Positions 45,232 to 57,600 of a stretch of 64,000 nt of DNA are shown here, in pieces. The stretch spans positions 140,532,297 to 140,596,296 of the forward strand of contig NC_084793.1 in NCBI RefSeq assembly GCF_963169125.1, in the 5' to 3' direction. The DNA is from Humulus lupulus (taxonomy: Eukaryota; Streptophyta; Magnoliopsida; Rosales; Cannabaceae). Within the stretch, counting starts at the first letter, position 1. Each line of letters begins with the position of its first letter. Under the pieces are notes generated by a model. That model was not told the origin of the DNA. It saw only the letters and a program-made list of their open reading frames with translations, and did no database searches. The translations under genes and the position numbers were made by a program.

Positions 45232-47780
45232 ATGGTGAACACACGACACACCACCTTCGACCCTACTGACCCAGAGCAAGGTAACGGAGACCCGCTGCCT
45301 TCTCAGCACATCCCTCAGGACCGTCCAGAGGACGTGCCTCCTCAGACGTCTCACCAAGATGAGTCACAAGATTACGAGGGTGGGGCAGAGTACGAAGTAG
45401 AAAACGAAGAAGATTACTACGAGGGGGAGTATCATGATGAAGCCGTGGATCCTGGAGTCCCCCGCGGCGATCAGCAGGACTCGGAGGTGACCAGACTCAG
45501 GCAGCAAATCCTGGATCAGGAAGCCAGGATGGCTGAGCAGGCGGAGGCGCACCACCGAGTGCAGGAATCTCTACGGGCCCTACAGGCGCTTATGGCCGCA
45601 CAGGGCCCAGCAGCCAACCCCACAGCTGGCCCACTTCCAGAAACGCAACAACCCGCTCCCCAAGAGCAAGCCGGGGGCCCCAGGGGTACTAGTCCGATCC
45701 GTCCCCCAGAGCCTTTTCCCGACGCAGCTTCGAGAGTCCCGGACAAGGAGCGACGGAAGACCCGGGAGAAGACCACCCCCGTCGAGAAAGCCGGGGCACG
45801 TTCACGGCCGTTACCTAGGAAAGAGAAGGTACACCCCGTCCCAAGATGAGGCCACCCAATCGATCCGCAAGGAGCGCGGCCACAGAACGGGCAGCCCCGG
45901 CAACCCCCAGGGCCAAACGGGCGGGAGAGGTCTTTGCACCCGAGTGCTTCGGTCAACAAGATTCGCCGGGAACGATCTCGCCACGAGGATCGTCACACTC
46001 TCAGCTCTGGGGACGACACTTCCCAGGTAGATTTACGTGATGGACTGAATGCCGGGAAGGAGCGGGCCCGCAAGGAAAAAATCCTTCCTCGAGGCGGCGA
46101 CCTCAGGAATGACATCAACGACAGGAGGAACGAGAGAATCCCCCTGGAGGATAGCACGGCCAAGATGCTCATGGAACAAATGGCCGCATTAAAAAAGTTC
46201 ACTGATCGCCTGGTCCGCAAACAGGAAGGCGCGGACACTGACTCCGACGAAGAGGATAAAGAGCCGTGCGCGAGGCACATCCTGGACGTCGTACTGCCCA
46301 AGGGGTTCAAGATGCCGAGCCTCACTGCCTATACGGGAAATACTGATCCTAGGGATCATCTGTCCCAGTACAACCGACTCATGACCGTGGCTCACGTCAG
46401 CGACGACGGCAAATGCCTCTGCTTCTCCATCACGTTGGGTGGTCCCGCCGAAGAGTGGTGGAAAAGGCTTAAACCGGGATCCATCCAATCGTGGTCCGGG
46501 CTACAGTCAGCATTTCGGAAGCAGTTCGTGGACGCCATGAGGATGGACATGCAAATCAGCGCCCTCGCCAATATTAAGCAGCTACCCGCGGAGACATTGA
46601 GAGCCTACATCCAGCGCTTTACTGAAGAAGCCTCCAAGACAAAGGTCGATGACGGACAGCGCTTGGTGGCACTGCAGTCTGGAATCCGGGCCGGATCGCC
46701 ACTTTGGGACGACATGCAGCGCAGTAAAGCCGCCACGTTGGAAGAATTCATCAGGAGGGCCCAAGGATTCATCAACTGGGAGGAGGCTCATATCCAGGCC
46801 TTCGGATGGCCCCCAGCTCCTCACCCCATCCCTCCGACGATCCCTCATACGATTCCGGGAGGTGCGGGGCAGTTCCCTGTGCAGTCCTACGCCACGCCCC
46901 CCATAGTCCCGGGGACGGCCGTCACACCCGTTGTCAGTTACACCCCTACGGTATATGGCCCTGCCGCTTCGGGGTATGCCCCGGCCCAATCCACGCACTT
47001 CTCCGGTTATGGCGTCGCTCCGACAGGCCACAGTATGACTCCCATCGTAGCCCAGCAATCGCAGACAGGAGTAACCGAGACAAGCGTGAATCCCTCCCGG
47101 GGGAAGCGATCGGGCAAAGGCCAGAATCGGCCTGAGCTGGCCAAAAAGGGGAAGAGGGGCTACGAGCCCCAATAATCGGAATACACCAACTTGGTGGACA
47201 CCCGGGAAAACATCTACCTGGCGACAGATAGAGCGGTCCACTACCGGAAACCTAGCCCCATGTTTAAGGGGGGAAGGAATCCGAGAGACACCAGCAAACG
47301 GTGCGCCTATCACAAAGACGTGGGCCACACCACCGACGAGTGTCGACAGCTGAAAGACGAGATTGAAAACCTCATCAAGCTCGGGCACCTCCACCAGTGG
47401 GTAAGAATGCCCGTGTGTGTCCCGGGCATGTCCGCAAGCCCCGGGCAATCCACGGCTCCGGTAACGACTCGTGCATACCCGCCCCAGGGAGGGTATGCAC
47501 AGGGACCTCCAGCGCAGGCCCCTCAGGGGATCATCGCCGCGCCGACTCCCGGCCCTGGAATGCCCTATTCTTCCAGGGCAACACCCCCCCGAGTGGACGG
47601 ACATGTGGTGACCATATCGAGCGGACCCCACCTAGGAGGACCTTCGAAGAATGATCAAAAGCGCTATCTGAGCGAGCTGGACCACGACCAAGAAGTTTGC
47701 GCCCTTGTCCAGGCCCCGGCTCAGCGCCCTAAACTGATGAACCTCCCCATCACGTTCACAGAGGACGACGCCCGCAACGT
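45232..47780 (+). pseudogene. Tat-2 gag
   Basis: Capsid polyprotein in a single frame from MVNTRHTTF, broken by TGA at 45847-45849 and TAA at 47173-47175. The acidic N-terminal part (EEDYYEGEYHDEAVD) has a coiled stretch (RLRQQILDQEARMAEQ). The retrotransposon gag core at 46290-46800 shows LPKGFKMPSLTAYTGNTDP, GGPAEEWWKRL, FVDAMRMDMQI and LRAYIQRFTEEA. After a Pro/Gly/Thr-rich spacer, the knuckle CAYHKDVGHTTDEC (47302-47343) has His for the second Cys. Both stops can be explained by single C-to-T changes. A frameshift near 47780 leads into pol. Confidence 0.93.
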
Positions 47781-48325
47781 CCATTCTAGTTATAGATGCT
47801 CAAATTGCCAACAAGTTGGTATCCCGCGTGTTGGTGGATGACGATAGCTCCATCAACTTGTTGTTCAAACCCGCCTTTGTCGCCATTGGCCTGACGGAGG
47901 CGGATCTGGCATCCTTCCCAACCCAAATCTACGGCTTCAACGCAGATGCGCTTCTCCCCATGGGAAAGGTCCAGCTGCCGGTGACGCTGGGAGATGAATT
48001 GCAGCACTCGTTCAAATTCTGCACCTTTGTTGTGGTGGATTGCCCGACCGCGTACAACGTCATCTTTGGCTGGCCCGCACTGATCGAGTTCGGGGCCATC
48101 ATCTCCATCCGCCATCTTTGCATGAAGTTCCCATGCGGCAACGGAGGAATAGGAACTGTCCGGGGAGACCAAAAAAGCGCTCGGAAGTGTTACCATGTCT
48201 CTGCCCGCCCCATATATATGGTCCGGGAGGAGCCTGTCGAGCCGGCCCTCTTTCTGGCCGAGCAAGCAGTCCAGGAAGAGGATGATCTGGACCCGTGAAT
48301 AGGAGACGAGCGCATCCTGAAGCCA
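47781..48325 (+). pseudogene. Tat-2 protease
   Basis: Aspartic protease. The region around 47835 reads VSRVLVDDDSSINLLF where Tat-1 and relatives have VDNGSS, so the active-site Gly after Asp-x is Asp here. Then come YNVIFGWPALIEFGAIISIRHLCMKFP and an acidic linker. A TGA at 48296-48298 separates it from RT in the same frame. Confidence 0.88.
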
Positions 48326-49830
48326 ATGGACGAAATAGAAGAGGTATGTATCAGCGAAACCGACCTGGCCAGGATCATCCAAGTGGGAAAGAGCCTGCCG
48401 GCGGACGTTCGGGCCGCCATTATCGCCCGAGTCCAGGAAAACCAGGACCTTCTGGCCTGGTCCCACTCTGATATGACCGGGATCGACCGCAATATAATCT
48501 GCCACGCATTAAGTATTGACCCTAACGCGACCCTGATCCGCCAGAAGCGCAGACCCTTGGGGACGGAAAGGGCCGAGGCCCTCAAGCTGGAGGTGAAGAA
48601 GTTGTCTTCCATCAACTTCATCCGCGAAGCGGTATATCCCGTGTGGCTGGCCAATCCGGTCTTGGTGCCGAAACCGAACGGGATTTGGAGGACTTGCATT
48701 GACTTCACAGATCTCAACAAAGCATGTTCGAAGGACTGTTTCCCACTCCCCCGAATCGACCAAATGGTGGATGCTACATCTGGTTACGAGATCTTGAGTT
48801 TCATGGACGCTTACTCCGGCTACAACCAGATCTCCATGCACGTGGTGGATTAGAAGCATACCAGCTTCCAAACCGACAAGGGCATCTATTGCTATGTAGT
48901 CATGCCTTTCGGACTCAAAAATGCCGGAGCAACTTACCAGAGGCTCGTCAATCGAATTTTTCGGGCCCAGCTAGGGCGAAACATGGAGGTATACATCGAC
49001 GATATGTTGGTCAAGTCCAAGACGTCGAGGGACCACTCGGACGATTTGGCGGAGGCTTTCGCAGTTATCCGGAAGTACGGGATGAAGCTGAACCCTAAGA
49101 AGTGCACCTTCGATGTAGCTTCAGGGAAGTTCCTGGGCTTCATAGTAAGCTTCTGAGGAATCGAAGCCAACCCAGAGAAGATCAAGGAACTGATCGACAT
49201 GGCCTCTCCCCGGAAGCACAGGGACATCCAAAAGGCTGACAAGGCGAGTGGCCGCCCTGAGCCGTTTCGTTTCTAAGGCCACGGAAAAGTGCGTCCCTTT
49301 CTTCAACGTCCTTCGAGGAAGCCAGCGGTTCGAGTGGTCACTCGAATGCGAAGAGGCCTTCCAGAAGCTGAAAGAACACCTGGCCAAAGCCCCCATCCTG
49401 GCGAAGCCGGTCGAAGGGGAGCCTTTGTATCTGTACCTGGCCGTGACCGAGCACGCCATCAGCGCCGCATTGGTACGAGAAGAGGAAAGGACACAACTCC
49501 TGGTATACTACGTGAGTAAGCGGTTACTAGACTCCGAGTCTCGATACCCGTTGATCGAAAAGCTGACCTTCTGCCTACTTATGGCTTCCCGGAAGCTTCG
49601 ACCTTACTTCCAGGCTCATGCCATAAAGGTCTTAACCAACCATCCCTTGCGGCAGGTATTACAGAAACCTGAGTCGTCGAGGAGACTCCTGAAGTGGGCA
49701 ATGGAGCTGAGCCAATTTGATATATCTTACGTGCCCCGGGTGTCCATCAAGGGACGGGCCCTGGCCGATTTCATCGTCGAATGTTCTAGGATCCCCCCAG
49801 AAGAGAGTATCCCCGCAGCCCTTGAGGCGC
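48326..49830 (+). pseudogene. Tat-2 reverse transcriptase
   Basis: RT motifs in order: VLVPKPNGIWRTCIDF, FMDAYSGYNQISM, MPFGLKNAGATYQRL, YIDDMLVKS (Tyr-Ile-Asp-Asp at 48992-49003), NPKKCTFDVASGKFLGFIV, then the connection FFNVLRGSQRFEWS. Stops: TAG 48851-48853 and TGA 49154-49156. An extra base near 49236 moves the frame, so that 49248-49870 continues in frame 3. The YxDD core is intact. Confidence 0.93.
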
Positions 49831-50311
49831 CCGTTTGGAAAATATTCGTTGACGGAGCCTCGAACGAGAATGGGCCGGCGCCGGGATCATCTTGGTGTCA
49901 CTGCAGGGGCATCAGCTACAAAATGCCCTCCGTTTCCAGTTCAAAGCATCGAACAACGAGGCGAAGCATGAAGCTGTCCTGGCCTGCCTACGTCTGGCCC
50001 AGGAGGTAGGGGAAGCGAACCTCGAACTTTACAGCGATTCTCAGCTAGTAGTCAGGCAAATCTCGGGGGAGTATCAGACCAAGGGAGAAAGAATGGCGGC
50101 ATACGTGACTCAAACGAGGGAGATGCTCTAGACGTTCGCGGCGCATTCCATCCGCCAGATCCCCCAGGAGAAGAATATTTTCGCGGATACATTAGCGAAG
50201 CTGGCAACCGACGCAGAGGTTGAACTAGCTGGACTAGGTCCCGTCAACCATCTCCCCGTCCCGAGCATCGGGGCTCCCACCATCCATACCGTTGACCACT
50301 CCACTTCCTGG
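49831..50311 (+). pseudogene. Tat-2 RNase H
   Basis: KIFVDGASNENG (first Asp) in frame 3. A frameshift near 49875 returns to frame 2 with NNEAKHEAVLACLRLA (Glu), LYSDSQLVVRQISGEYQ (Asp) and a TAG at 50129-50131, then NIFADTLAKLAT with the last Asp. All four acidic positions can be found across the breaks. Confidence 0.88.
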
Positions 50312-51550
50312 ATGGGGCCGCTAATCCGGTACCTGTCCACCGGCGAAGTTCCGAATGATCGAGCCGCGGCCAGGAAGCTCCTGTACCAGGCCCACCGGTA
50401 CGTCATGATGGACGGAAAACTCTATCGCCGGGGACTGTCTATGCCTTATCTCAGGTGTGTGTCCGGGACTGAGCTGGGCGCCATCATGCATGAGGTCCAC
50501 GACGGCTTTTGCGGAGATCACACGGCCGGGCCCAGTTTGTCCAAGAAGATTTTGCGCCAAGGATACTTCTGGCCCACCATGAAGAAAGACTGCATCGACT
50601 ACGTTCGCAAGTGCGAGCAGTGCCAGAGGTACGCGAAGATTTCTCGGGCCCCCCCGACAGAGATAACCTTGATGAACAGTCCCTGGCCCTTCGCAGTGTG
50701 GGGGATCGATCTTATGGGATCTCTCCCGACTGGGAAGGGAGGGGTAAAGTATGCCATTGTGGCTATAGACTATTTCACCAAATGGGTCGAGGCGGAACCC
50801 ATGAACGCGATCACGTCCAAGAAGGCCTTAGATTTCGTCGTCAACAGCATAGTGTGTCGATATGGCCTCCCCTACAAAATCGTGTTCGACAACGGGAAGC
50901 AGTTTGATAGCTTCCACTTCATGGAGTTTTGCGAAAGGCACGGTATAGTGAAGAGTTTCTCGGCAGTCGCCAGACCACAGGCGAACGGGCAGGCCGAAGC
51001 CATGAACAAAATCCTAAAAGGGATGCTGAAGAAAAAGCTCCAGGCCTGTAAAAGAAAATGGCCCGAGGAATTCCCCCGCGTATTGTGGGCCTACCGGACA
51101 ACCGAAAGGACATCAACCGGGCGCACCCCCTACTCAATGGTTTACGGATGCGAAGCCGTCATCCCAATTGAAGCGACCGTCCCGTCCCATCGACGCGACA
51201 CATATGATCCCACCCAGAACCATGCCTTACTCCAGGAATCGCTGGATCTTATCGAGGAGATCCGGGAAGAATCACAAGTGTAGTTGAAGATGTACCAGGG
51301 CAAGATCGCGCGACATTTCAACTCCAGAGTCAAAAGTCGTAAGTTTGAAACCGGCGATCTAGTCCTGCGGAGGGTCTTCCCTGCCACTCAGGATCCGGGA
51401 GTAGGGGTTCTGGGCCCTAATTGGGAAGGGCCATATGAGATCCAGCACGAGGTCTGCCCTGGAACGTACCGCTTGAAGCGGCTCGATGGTTCTGAGGTTC
51501 CGCGAGCCTGGAACGCGGAGCATCTCCGTAAATACTACCAGTTATCCTAG
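50312..51550 (+). pseudogene. Tat-2 integrase
   Basis: Zinc domain: HEVHDGFCGDHTAG ... CEQCQRYAK. Catalytic core: GIDLMGSLP (Asp), FDNGKQFDS (Asp), NGQAEAMNKIL (Glu). C-terminal part: KSRKFETGDLVLRRVF and LGPNWEGPYEI, ending LRKYYQLS at 51550. One long frame, broken only by TAG at 51281-51283. There is no chromodomain. The best-preserved gag-pol domain of the window. Confidence 0.94.
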
Positions 51551-51765
51551 AACTCGTCCCAGTTTAGTGTTTACGTTGTAAGCAATGTACGCCTCAGGGC
51601 TAATTCCCTTTTCAACAATGAAAACGACGTGTGTAAAATGTCGTAAAGGGCTATTGTCACCAAGAAAATGTAAGCCTCAGGGAGAATTCCTTTCGAATTT
51701 CTTTCTCAAGTGACCCCAGACCAATCTCCGCTCACTTGCGGGGGGTGTCATCCCAGGCACATGCG
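51551..51765 (+). other. Tat-2 spacer between integrase and array
   Basis: Short non-coding stretch with two similar segments (AATGTACGCCTCAGGGCTAATTCC-like near 51585 and AATGTAAGCCTCAGGGAGAATTCC-like near 51668). No gene. Confidence 0.6.
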
Positions 51766-54320
51766 AAAAAAAGGACCGAGCCCAAGGCCAGTCCCACCCC
51801 GGACGAACGATGTTCAGGAGTATATAAAAAAAAAAAAAAGGGACCAAGCCCAAGGCCGGTCCCGCCCGGACAAACGATGTCCAGGGGTATATTAAAAAAG
51901 GGACCAAGCCCAAGGCTTGTCCTGCCCCAGACGAAACGACGTCCGGGGATATTAAAAAAGGACCGAGCCCAAGGCCGGTCCCGCCCGGACGAACGATGTC
52001 GGGGGAATATTAAAAAAGGGACCAAGCCCAAGGCTCGTCCCGCCCCGAACGAAACGACGTCCGGGGATATTAAAAAAGGACCGAGCCCAAGGCCGGTCCC
52101 GCTCGGAAAAACGATGTGCGGGGGTATATTAAAAAAGGGACCAAGCTCAAGGCTCGTCCCACCCCGGACGAAACGACGTCCGGGGATATTAAAATATGAC
52201 CGAGCCCAAGGCCGGTCCCGTCCGAACAAACGACGTCCGGGGATATTAAAAAAGGACCGAGCCCAAGGCCGGTCCTGCCAGGAACAAACGACGTCCCGGG
52301 ATATTGAAAAAGGACCGAGCCCCAGGCCGGTCCCGCCCGAACGAACGATGTCCGGGGGTATATTAAAAAAGGGACCAAGCCAAAGGCTCGTCCCGCCCCG
52401 AACGAAACGATGTCCGAGGATATTCAAAAAGGACCGAGCCCAAGGCCGGTCCCGCCCGGACAAACGATGTCCGGGGGTATATTAAAAAAGGGACCAAGCC
52501 CAAGGCTCATCCCGCCCCGGACGAAACGATGTTCGGGGATATTAAAAAAGGACCGATCCCAAGGCTCGTCCCGCCCCGGACGAAACGACGTCCGGGGATA
52601 TTAAAAAAGGACCGAGCCCAAGGCCGGTCCCACCCCGGACGAACGATGTCCGGGGGTATATAAAAAGGACCGAGCCCAAGGCCGGTCCCGCCCAGACGAA
52701 CGATGTCCGGGGGTATATTAAAAAAGGGACCAAGCCCAAGGCTCGTCCCGCCCCGGACGAAACAACGTCCGGGGATATTAATAAAGGACCGAGCCCAAGG
52801 CCGGTCCCGCCTGGACGAACGATGTCCGGGGGTATATTAAAGAAGGGACCAAGCCCAAGGCTCGTCCCGCCCCGGACGAAACGACGTCCGGGGATATTAA
52901 AAAAGGACCGAGCCCAAGGTCGGTCCCGCCCAGACAAACGACGTCCGTGGATATTAAAAAAGGACCGAGCCCAAGGCCGGTCCCGCTCGGACAAACGACG
53001 TCCGGGGATATTAAAAAAGGACCGAGCCCAAGGCCGGTCCCGCCTGGAACAAACGACGCCCGGGGATATTGAAAAGGACCGAGCCCAAGGCCGGTCCCGC
53101 CCGGACGAACGATGTCCGGGTGTATATTAAAAAAGGGACCAAGCCCAAGGCTCGTCCCGCCCCGAACGAAACGATGTCTGGGGATATTAAAAAAGGACCG
53201 AGCCCAAGGCCGGTCCCGCCCGGACAAACGATGTCCGGGGGTATATTAAAAAAGGGACCAAGCCCAAGGCTCATCCCGCCCCGGACGAAACGACGTCCGG
53301 GGATATTAAAAAAGGACCGAGCCCAAGGCTCGTCCCGCCCCAGACGAAACGACGTCCGGGGATATTAAAAAAGGACCGAGCCCAAGGCCGGTCCCACCCC
53401 GGACGAACGATGTCCGGGGGTATATAAAAAGGACCGAGCCCAAGGCCGGTCCCGCCTGGACGAACGATGTCTGGGGGTATATTTAAAAAGGGACCAAGCC
53501 CAAGGCTCGTCCCGCCCCGGACGAAACGACGTCCGGGGATATTAAAAGAGGACCGAGCCCAAGGCCGGTCTCGCCCGGACGAACGATGTCCGGGGGTATA
53601 TTAGAAAAGGGACCAAGCCCAAGGCTCGTCCCGCCCCGGACGAAACGACGTCCGGGGATATTAAAAAAGGACCGAGCCCAAGGCCGGTCCCACCCCGGAC
53701 GAACGATGTCCGGGTGTATATTAAAAAAAAAAAAAGCGGGGGACCAAGCCCAAGGCTCGTCCCGCCCCGGACGAAACGACGTCCGAGGATATTAAAAAAG
53801 GGACCAAGCCCAGGGCTCGTCTCGCCCCGGACGAAACGACGTCCGTGGATATTAAAAAAAGGGACCAAGCCAAGGCCGGTCCCGCCCCGGACGAAACGAA
53901 GTCCAGGGATATTAAAAAAGAGGACCGAGCCCGAGGCCGGTCCCGCCCCGGACGAAACGACGTCCGGGGATATTAAATAAAAGGGACCGAGCCCAAGGTC
54001 GGTCCCGCCCGGACGAACGATGTCCAGGGGTATATGATAAAAGGGACCAAGCCAAGGCCGGTCCCGCCCCGGACGAAACGACGTCCGGGGATATTAAAAA
54101 AGAGGACCGAGCCCAAGGCCGGTCCCGTCCAGACGAACGATGTCCGGGGGTATATAATAAAAGGGACCGGGCCCAAGGCCGGTCCCGCCCCGGACGAAAC
54201 GACGTTCGGGGATATTAAAAAAGAGGACCGAGCCCAAGGCCGGTCCCGCCCGGACGATCGATGTCCGGGGGTATATCAAGGGGCCGCGTCTAAGCTTGGT
54301 CCCGCCCGGACGTTGTCCGT
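51766..54320 (+). repeat. Tat-2 tandem array: about 43 units of 57-60 bp, each with two hairpins
   Basis: Two monomer types are interspersed. One reads GGGACCAAGCCCAAGGCTCG, then TCCCGCCCCGGACGAAACGA, then CGTCCGGGGATATTAAAAAA. The other has GGACCGAGCCCAAGGCCGG, then TCCCGCCCGGACGAACGATG, then TCCGGGGGTATATTAAAAAA. In each, GGACC pairs with GGTCC around AAGCCCAAGGC-like loops, and CCCCGGAC pairs with GTCCGGGG around a 7-8 base loop. Units are very alike, so the array is recent or homogenised. Long reading frames on both strands here are by-products of the repeat. Tandem arrays in this position are known from Ogre/Tat elements and can seed satellites. Confidence 0.95.
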
Positions 54321-54632
54321 GGAAATAAAGATATCCGGCCTGCCCCGGGGTAAGGCCGGGGCCTAAAACTGAAAAGGACGAAATGCCCAGTTGAGCCAAG
54401 CCCCGGGAGCCCTGGACCGAGCACCAGGGCTAGAGACTTGGAAAATTTAGTTGGGTCTAGTCCCGGACGTTGGAACCAGGACTAAACCCTGCAATCAGTT
54501 AGTCGCGGCAACAAATCAAAATCTCTACTGAACAATGGAAGGAAGCTTTCTTAAAAAACCAAAGAAAGTAGCAAGGTTTAAAGTTTAATTACAAGCCAAA
54601 CAGTAACAAAAGTACAAGGCCAAGACACGGGC
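54321..54632. other. Tat-2 spacer between array and antisense gene
   Basis: Non-coding. It lies downstream of the antisense gene's stop codon and presumably holds its 3' UTR. No polyadenylation signal stands out. Confidence 0.5.
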
Positions 54633-57600
54633 CTACAACGCATCCGCCCGGAGGTCCACATCCTCCCTCTCCTTGGCCTCATATTCGGCACGCTTCGATT
54701 GTGGATCAGGGAAGATGAGGAGGTTCATGTTCTTATCCTTGCACCAGGCCATATAGATGGCCTCATCGAAGGTAACATCCACTAAGTTATCGACCTCCTC
54801 GTTCTCCTGACGGGTCGTCTCATGCGCCACCTTCTCCTGAAGTAGGGAGTCGCCCAGTTCGCAGACTCGGGCTTTCAGGGCCAGGATCTCCTCCTTGTCC
54901 AGGGCGGACTGTGCCGCGGCCGTCTCCAAGAGCGTCGCCCTTTCATCGGTGACTTTTGTCTTCCGGGACAGCTCCTCTTCCAGCCCAACCTTGGCGTGGC
55001 CAATCTCCTCGCGCTCCGCCTTCAGGCGGGCCACTTCTTCCTGGAGATGGGCCGTTTCCCGGCTGAGGGTCTCCTTGACGGCCTCCCTCTGGTTCACGGC
55101 CGCCTCTAGCTCCAGCTTGGCCGTCTCCATCTTTATGGAAAGCTCGGCTACTAGATCAGCACTCCTCTGGGACAGTAAATCAACCTGGAGCAAAGAAAAG
55201 TTAGAAAATAAAACCACCGCCAACAAATGACAGAAGGAATGAGTGAGGCGAACATTACCGCGGTGGCCTGATGGCGGAGAGCCTGAGAGAAGAACAGCAC
55301 GTCCGGGTTGGCTATCGTGGTGTACCTCTTCAGCTGAAGGTTGGACATAGTGCTCCAAACGTGATCCAGCAAATCAGCAGCCATGGGGGCGATGTCCTGG
55401 CCCAGCTTGGGGCGGAAGCCCGCCTCGGCAGCTAGCCGATCCACGATCGACTGGGGAGCACTGAACTCGGCAGGACGGTCCGAGAACTCGACCTGACGAC
55501 GGATTTTCAGGGCCTTGTAAGCGTCGTCCCTCCAGCACCGGCCATTTTCCCAAGTCCGGTTGATCAGCTGGGACTGTTCGTCCCTCAGGGCAGACTCCCC
55601 CTCCTCGAGAAGAGTTGGGCAGAGGGGAAGGACAGGCGAAGCAGGGATCTCTTTCGCGGTTAGCCGACTCTCCCCATGAGACTCCTCAGCTGTTTCCGAC
55701 CGAGTCGTCCGGGTCCTCTTCCCGAGGTTGCCTTCCCCGGCGTCGACTTCTGGGCCCCTCTTTCCTGAGCTCCGGCTTACGGCTTCGCCCACTTCCAAAT
55801 CAATCACCAGGGGCTGGTCCGAAGGGATGTCTGCGGCTGGCTCCACGGCCTGGAAGGGAACCACGGCCAGAGCCTCGCCTGGACAGGGCACTGTCCCGGG
55901 TGTTTCACTGGTGGGGAGGGGCTCTGTGCCAGCCACGACGTTTGACCTCCTGGCCGCCTTCTTGGCCGACCTTTCCTTGATGAGTCTCCTCATCTCGCTG
56001 GCCAGGTTAGACATGTCGGAATCCTCTGCAATAGTACAGGAGAAAGGAGTTAGGACGATAAGCCAGACAAGAAAACACAGCAGTAAAAAAGAACAGCCCG
56101 GGACGAACCCTCATCTAAGCCCCAGGCGAGACTCGATTCCCTTAAAGTGAATGAGTGTATCCGGTCTCCTACGTCGTCCGGGGTTAGAAACCCCCCGTAC
56201 TGGAGGAACCCGGACAGGAACATTAGTATCCCTGATCCTACAGGGACGGGAGATGAAGGCCTCATCTCCCCATCAGCCCCAAACGCGAGGCCCAGCGGCT
56301 CTAGCCTATCCCTAGCTAAGTCCCCAACTTGGGGAGCATAAGTTAAGATTAAAGGGGAGTTACCTCGCCCCGATACACTAGCCCCGGGAGTCCCGGCGTT
56401 TGGTAGGGCATCTTCGAAAAGCTCCTCCAGCTCTTCTGAGGTGGCCTCTTCCGTCGAGAGCTGGTTCTTCTTACGCTGGGCTGCGGTGGCCCGCGCCGCT
56501 CTCACCACCTCGGCGATGTGGTCGAGGGCCAGCTACTCCCGGACCTCGGCGTTCTTCTCACACGGGATGCCCCGGAGGCTCGGGACGACAATGGTCTGGG
56601 TGGCCGCCAGCAACCCTATTAGCCGGAGGTTGTCATCATTGACATAGCCCCCAACGTCCAGCTCCTCTGCGGTCAGCTTGGCATAGAACCTCCTCCTTTC
56701 CAGGAGGAACTCGGTAAGGGGGGTTTGAATGAAGGGACCTGCGACCCGGAAGATACGATAAGAGGTGGAAGCAAAAGATGAATAAAAGAGAGGGTCCGGA
56801 GGAATACTTACCCACTCGCTGGAAGTCCAGCAGCAGTGTGGGGTTCTTGTCAATAAGGAACCCGGATGTCATGAACCAGTAATGCCTGACATCCGGGGGG
56901 TGCTTCCAGGTGCTGGTAGGAGCAGGGTAGCCACTCCGCGGCTGCAGCCTGTAAAAGTCGTCCAGGCTCTTGTTTTTAACATTGACTTGCGGCACCAACT
57001 TGTAGAAGTACAAGACTTCCGCCGGGGTAGGCTCCACGATCTCCTTCGCGACACAGAACACCTTCCACCCAGCAAGCAGGCGGTACGCTTGCGGCAACAG
57101 TTGGAACGGTGCGATCCCCACATATGTCAGGAACCGTACGAAATAGTCATGAAGCAGGAGCGTAGCTCCCTCGCTAATATGACCGGCGCTCCAGGCCCCG
57201 AATCCATCCACGGACGTATGCGCCCGTTCCTCTAACCTGGCCATGCGATTATGGAAGAGGCCCGGAGTTGATTCGATGCCCAGCCGCGTCTCCAGGAGCA
57301 GCATCATCCGGTAGTTCCGGAACGAGTTGGTCGTTTCGTCCATTTCCCACCTGTTGCCTGTGGGCGTCTTGGATCCGGGAACGACTACAGGGGCCCTATT
57401 GACCTCTTCTTCAGAATGGAGTGTAACGCCCGTGGCCATAACTGACGATCTGGGAACAAAGAAAGAAAAACCAAGCAGTCAGTACCTAAACCCAAAAGAG
57501 TCGGTCAAGGTACAGGGAGTATCCTAAGGACTGCTTGGAGTCCCGTCGGATCAGGCCCGGGACCCCGACAAGCCCCGTGACCCTGATCGGGAGAGAAGAC

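Noticed and set aside
46582..47631. Minus-strand frame of 349 codons opposite gag
   Set aside because: It mirrors the GC-rich gag coding strand, has no recognisable motif, and the plus-strand frame clearly encodes the gag core.
51766..54320. CRISPR array
   Set aside because: Repeats are contiguous with no unique spacers, and this is a plant nuclear retrotransposon.
51732..54399. Long reading frames on both strands (up to 249 codons) through the Tat-2 array, with repeated GPSPRLVPPRTKRRPGILKK-like peptides
   Set aside because: They follow the tandem unit in several frames on both strands at once; the unit simply lacks stops. Unit length varies by 1-3 bases, so no single frame is kept.
54895..56150. 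Plus-strand frames of 110-140 codons opposite the antisense gene
   Set aside because: They are shadows of the GC-rich exons; the minus strand has phased introns and a domain match.
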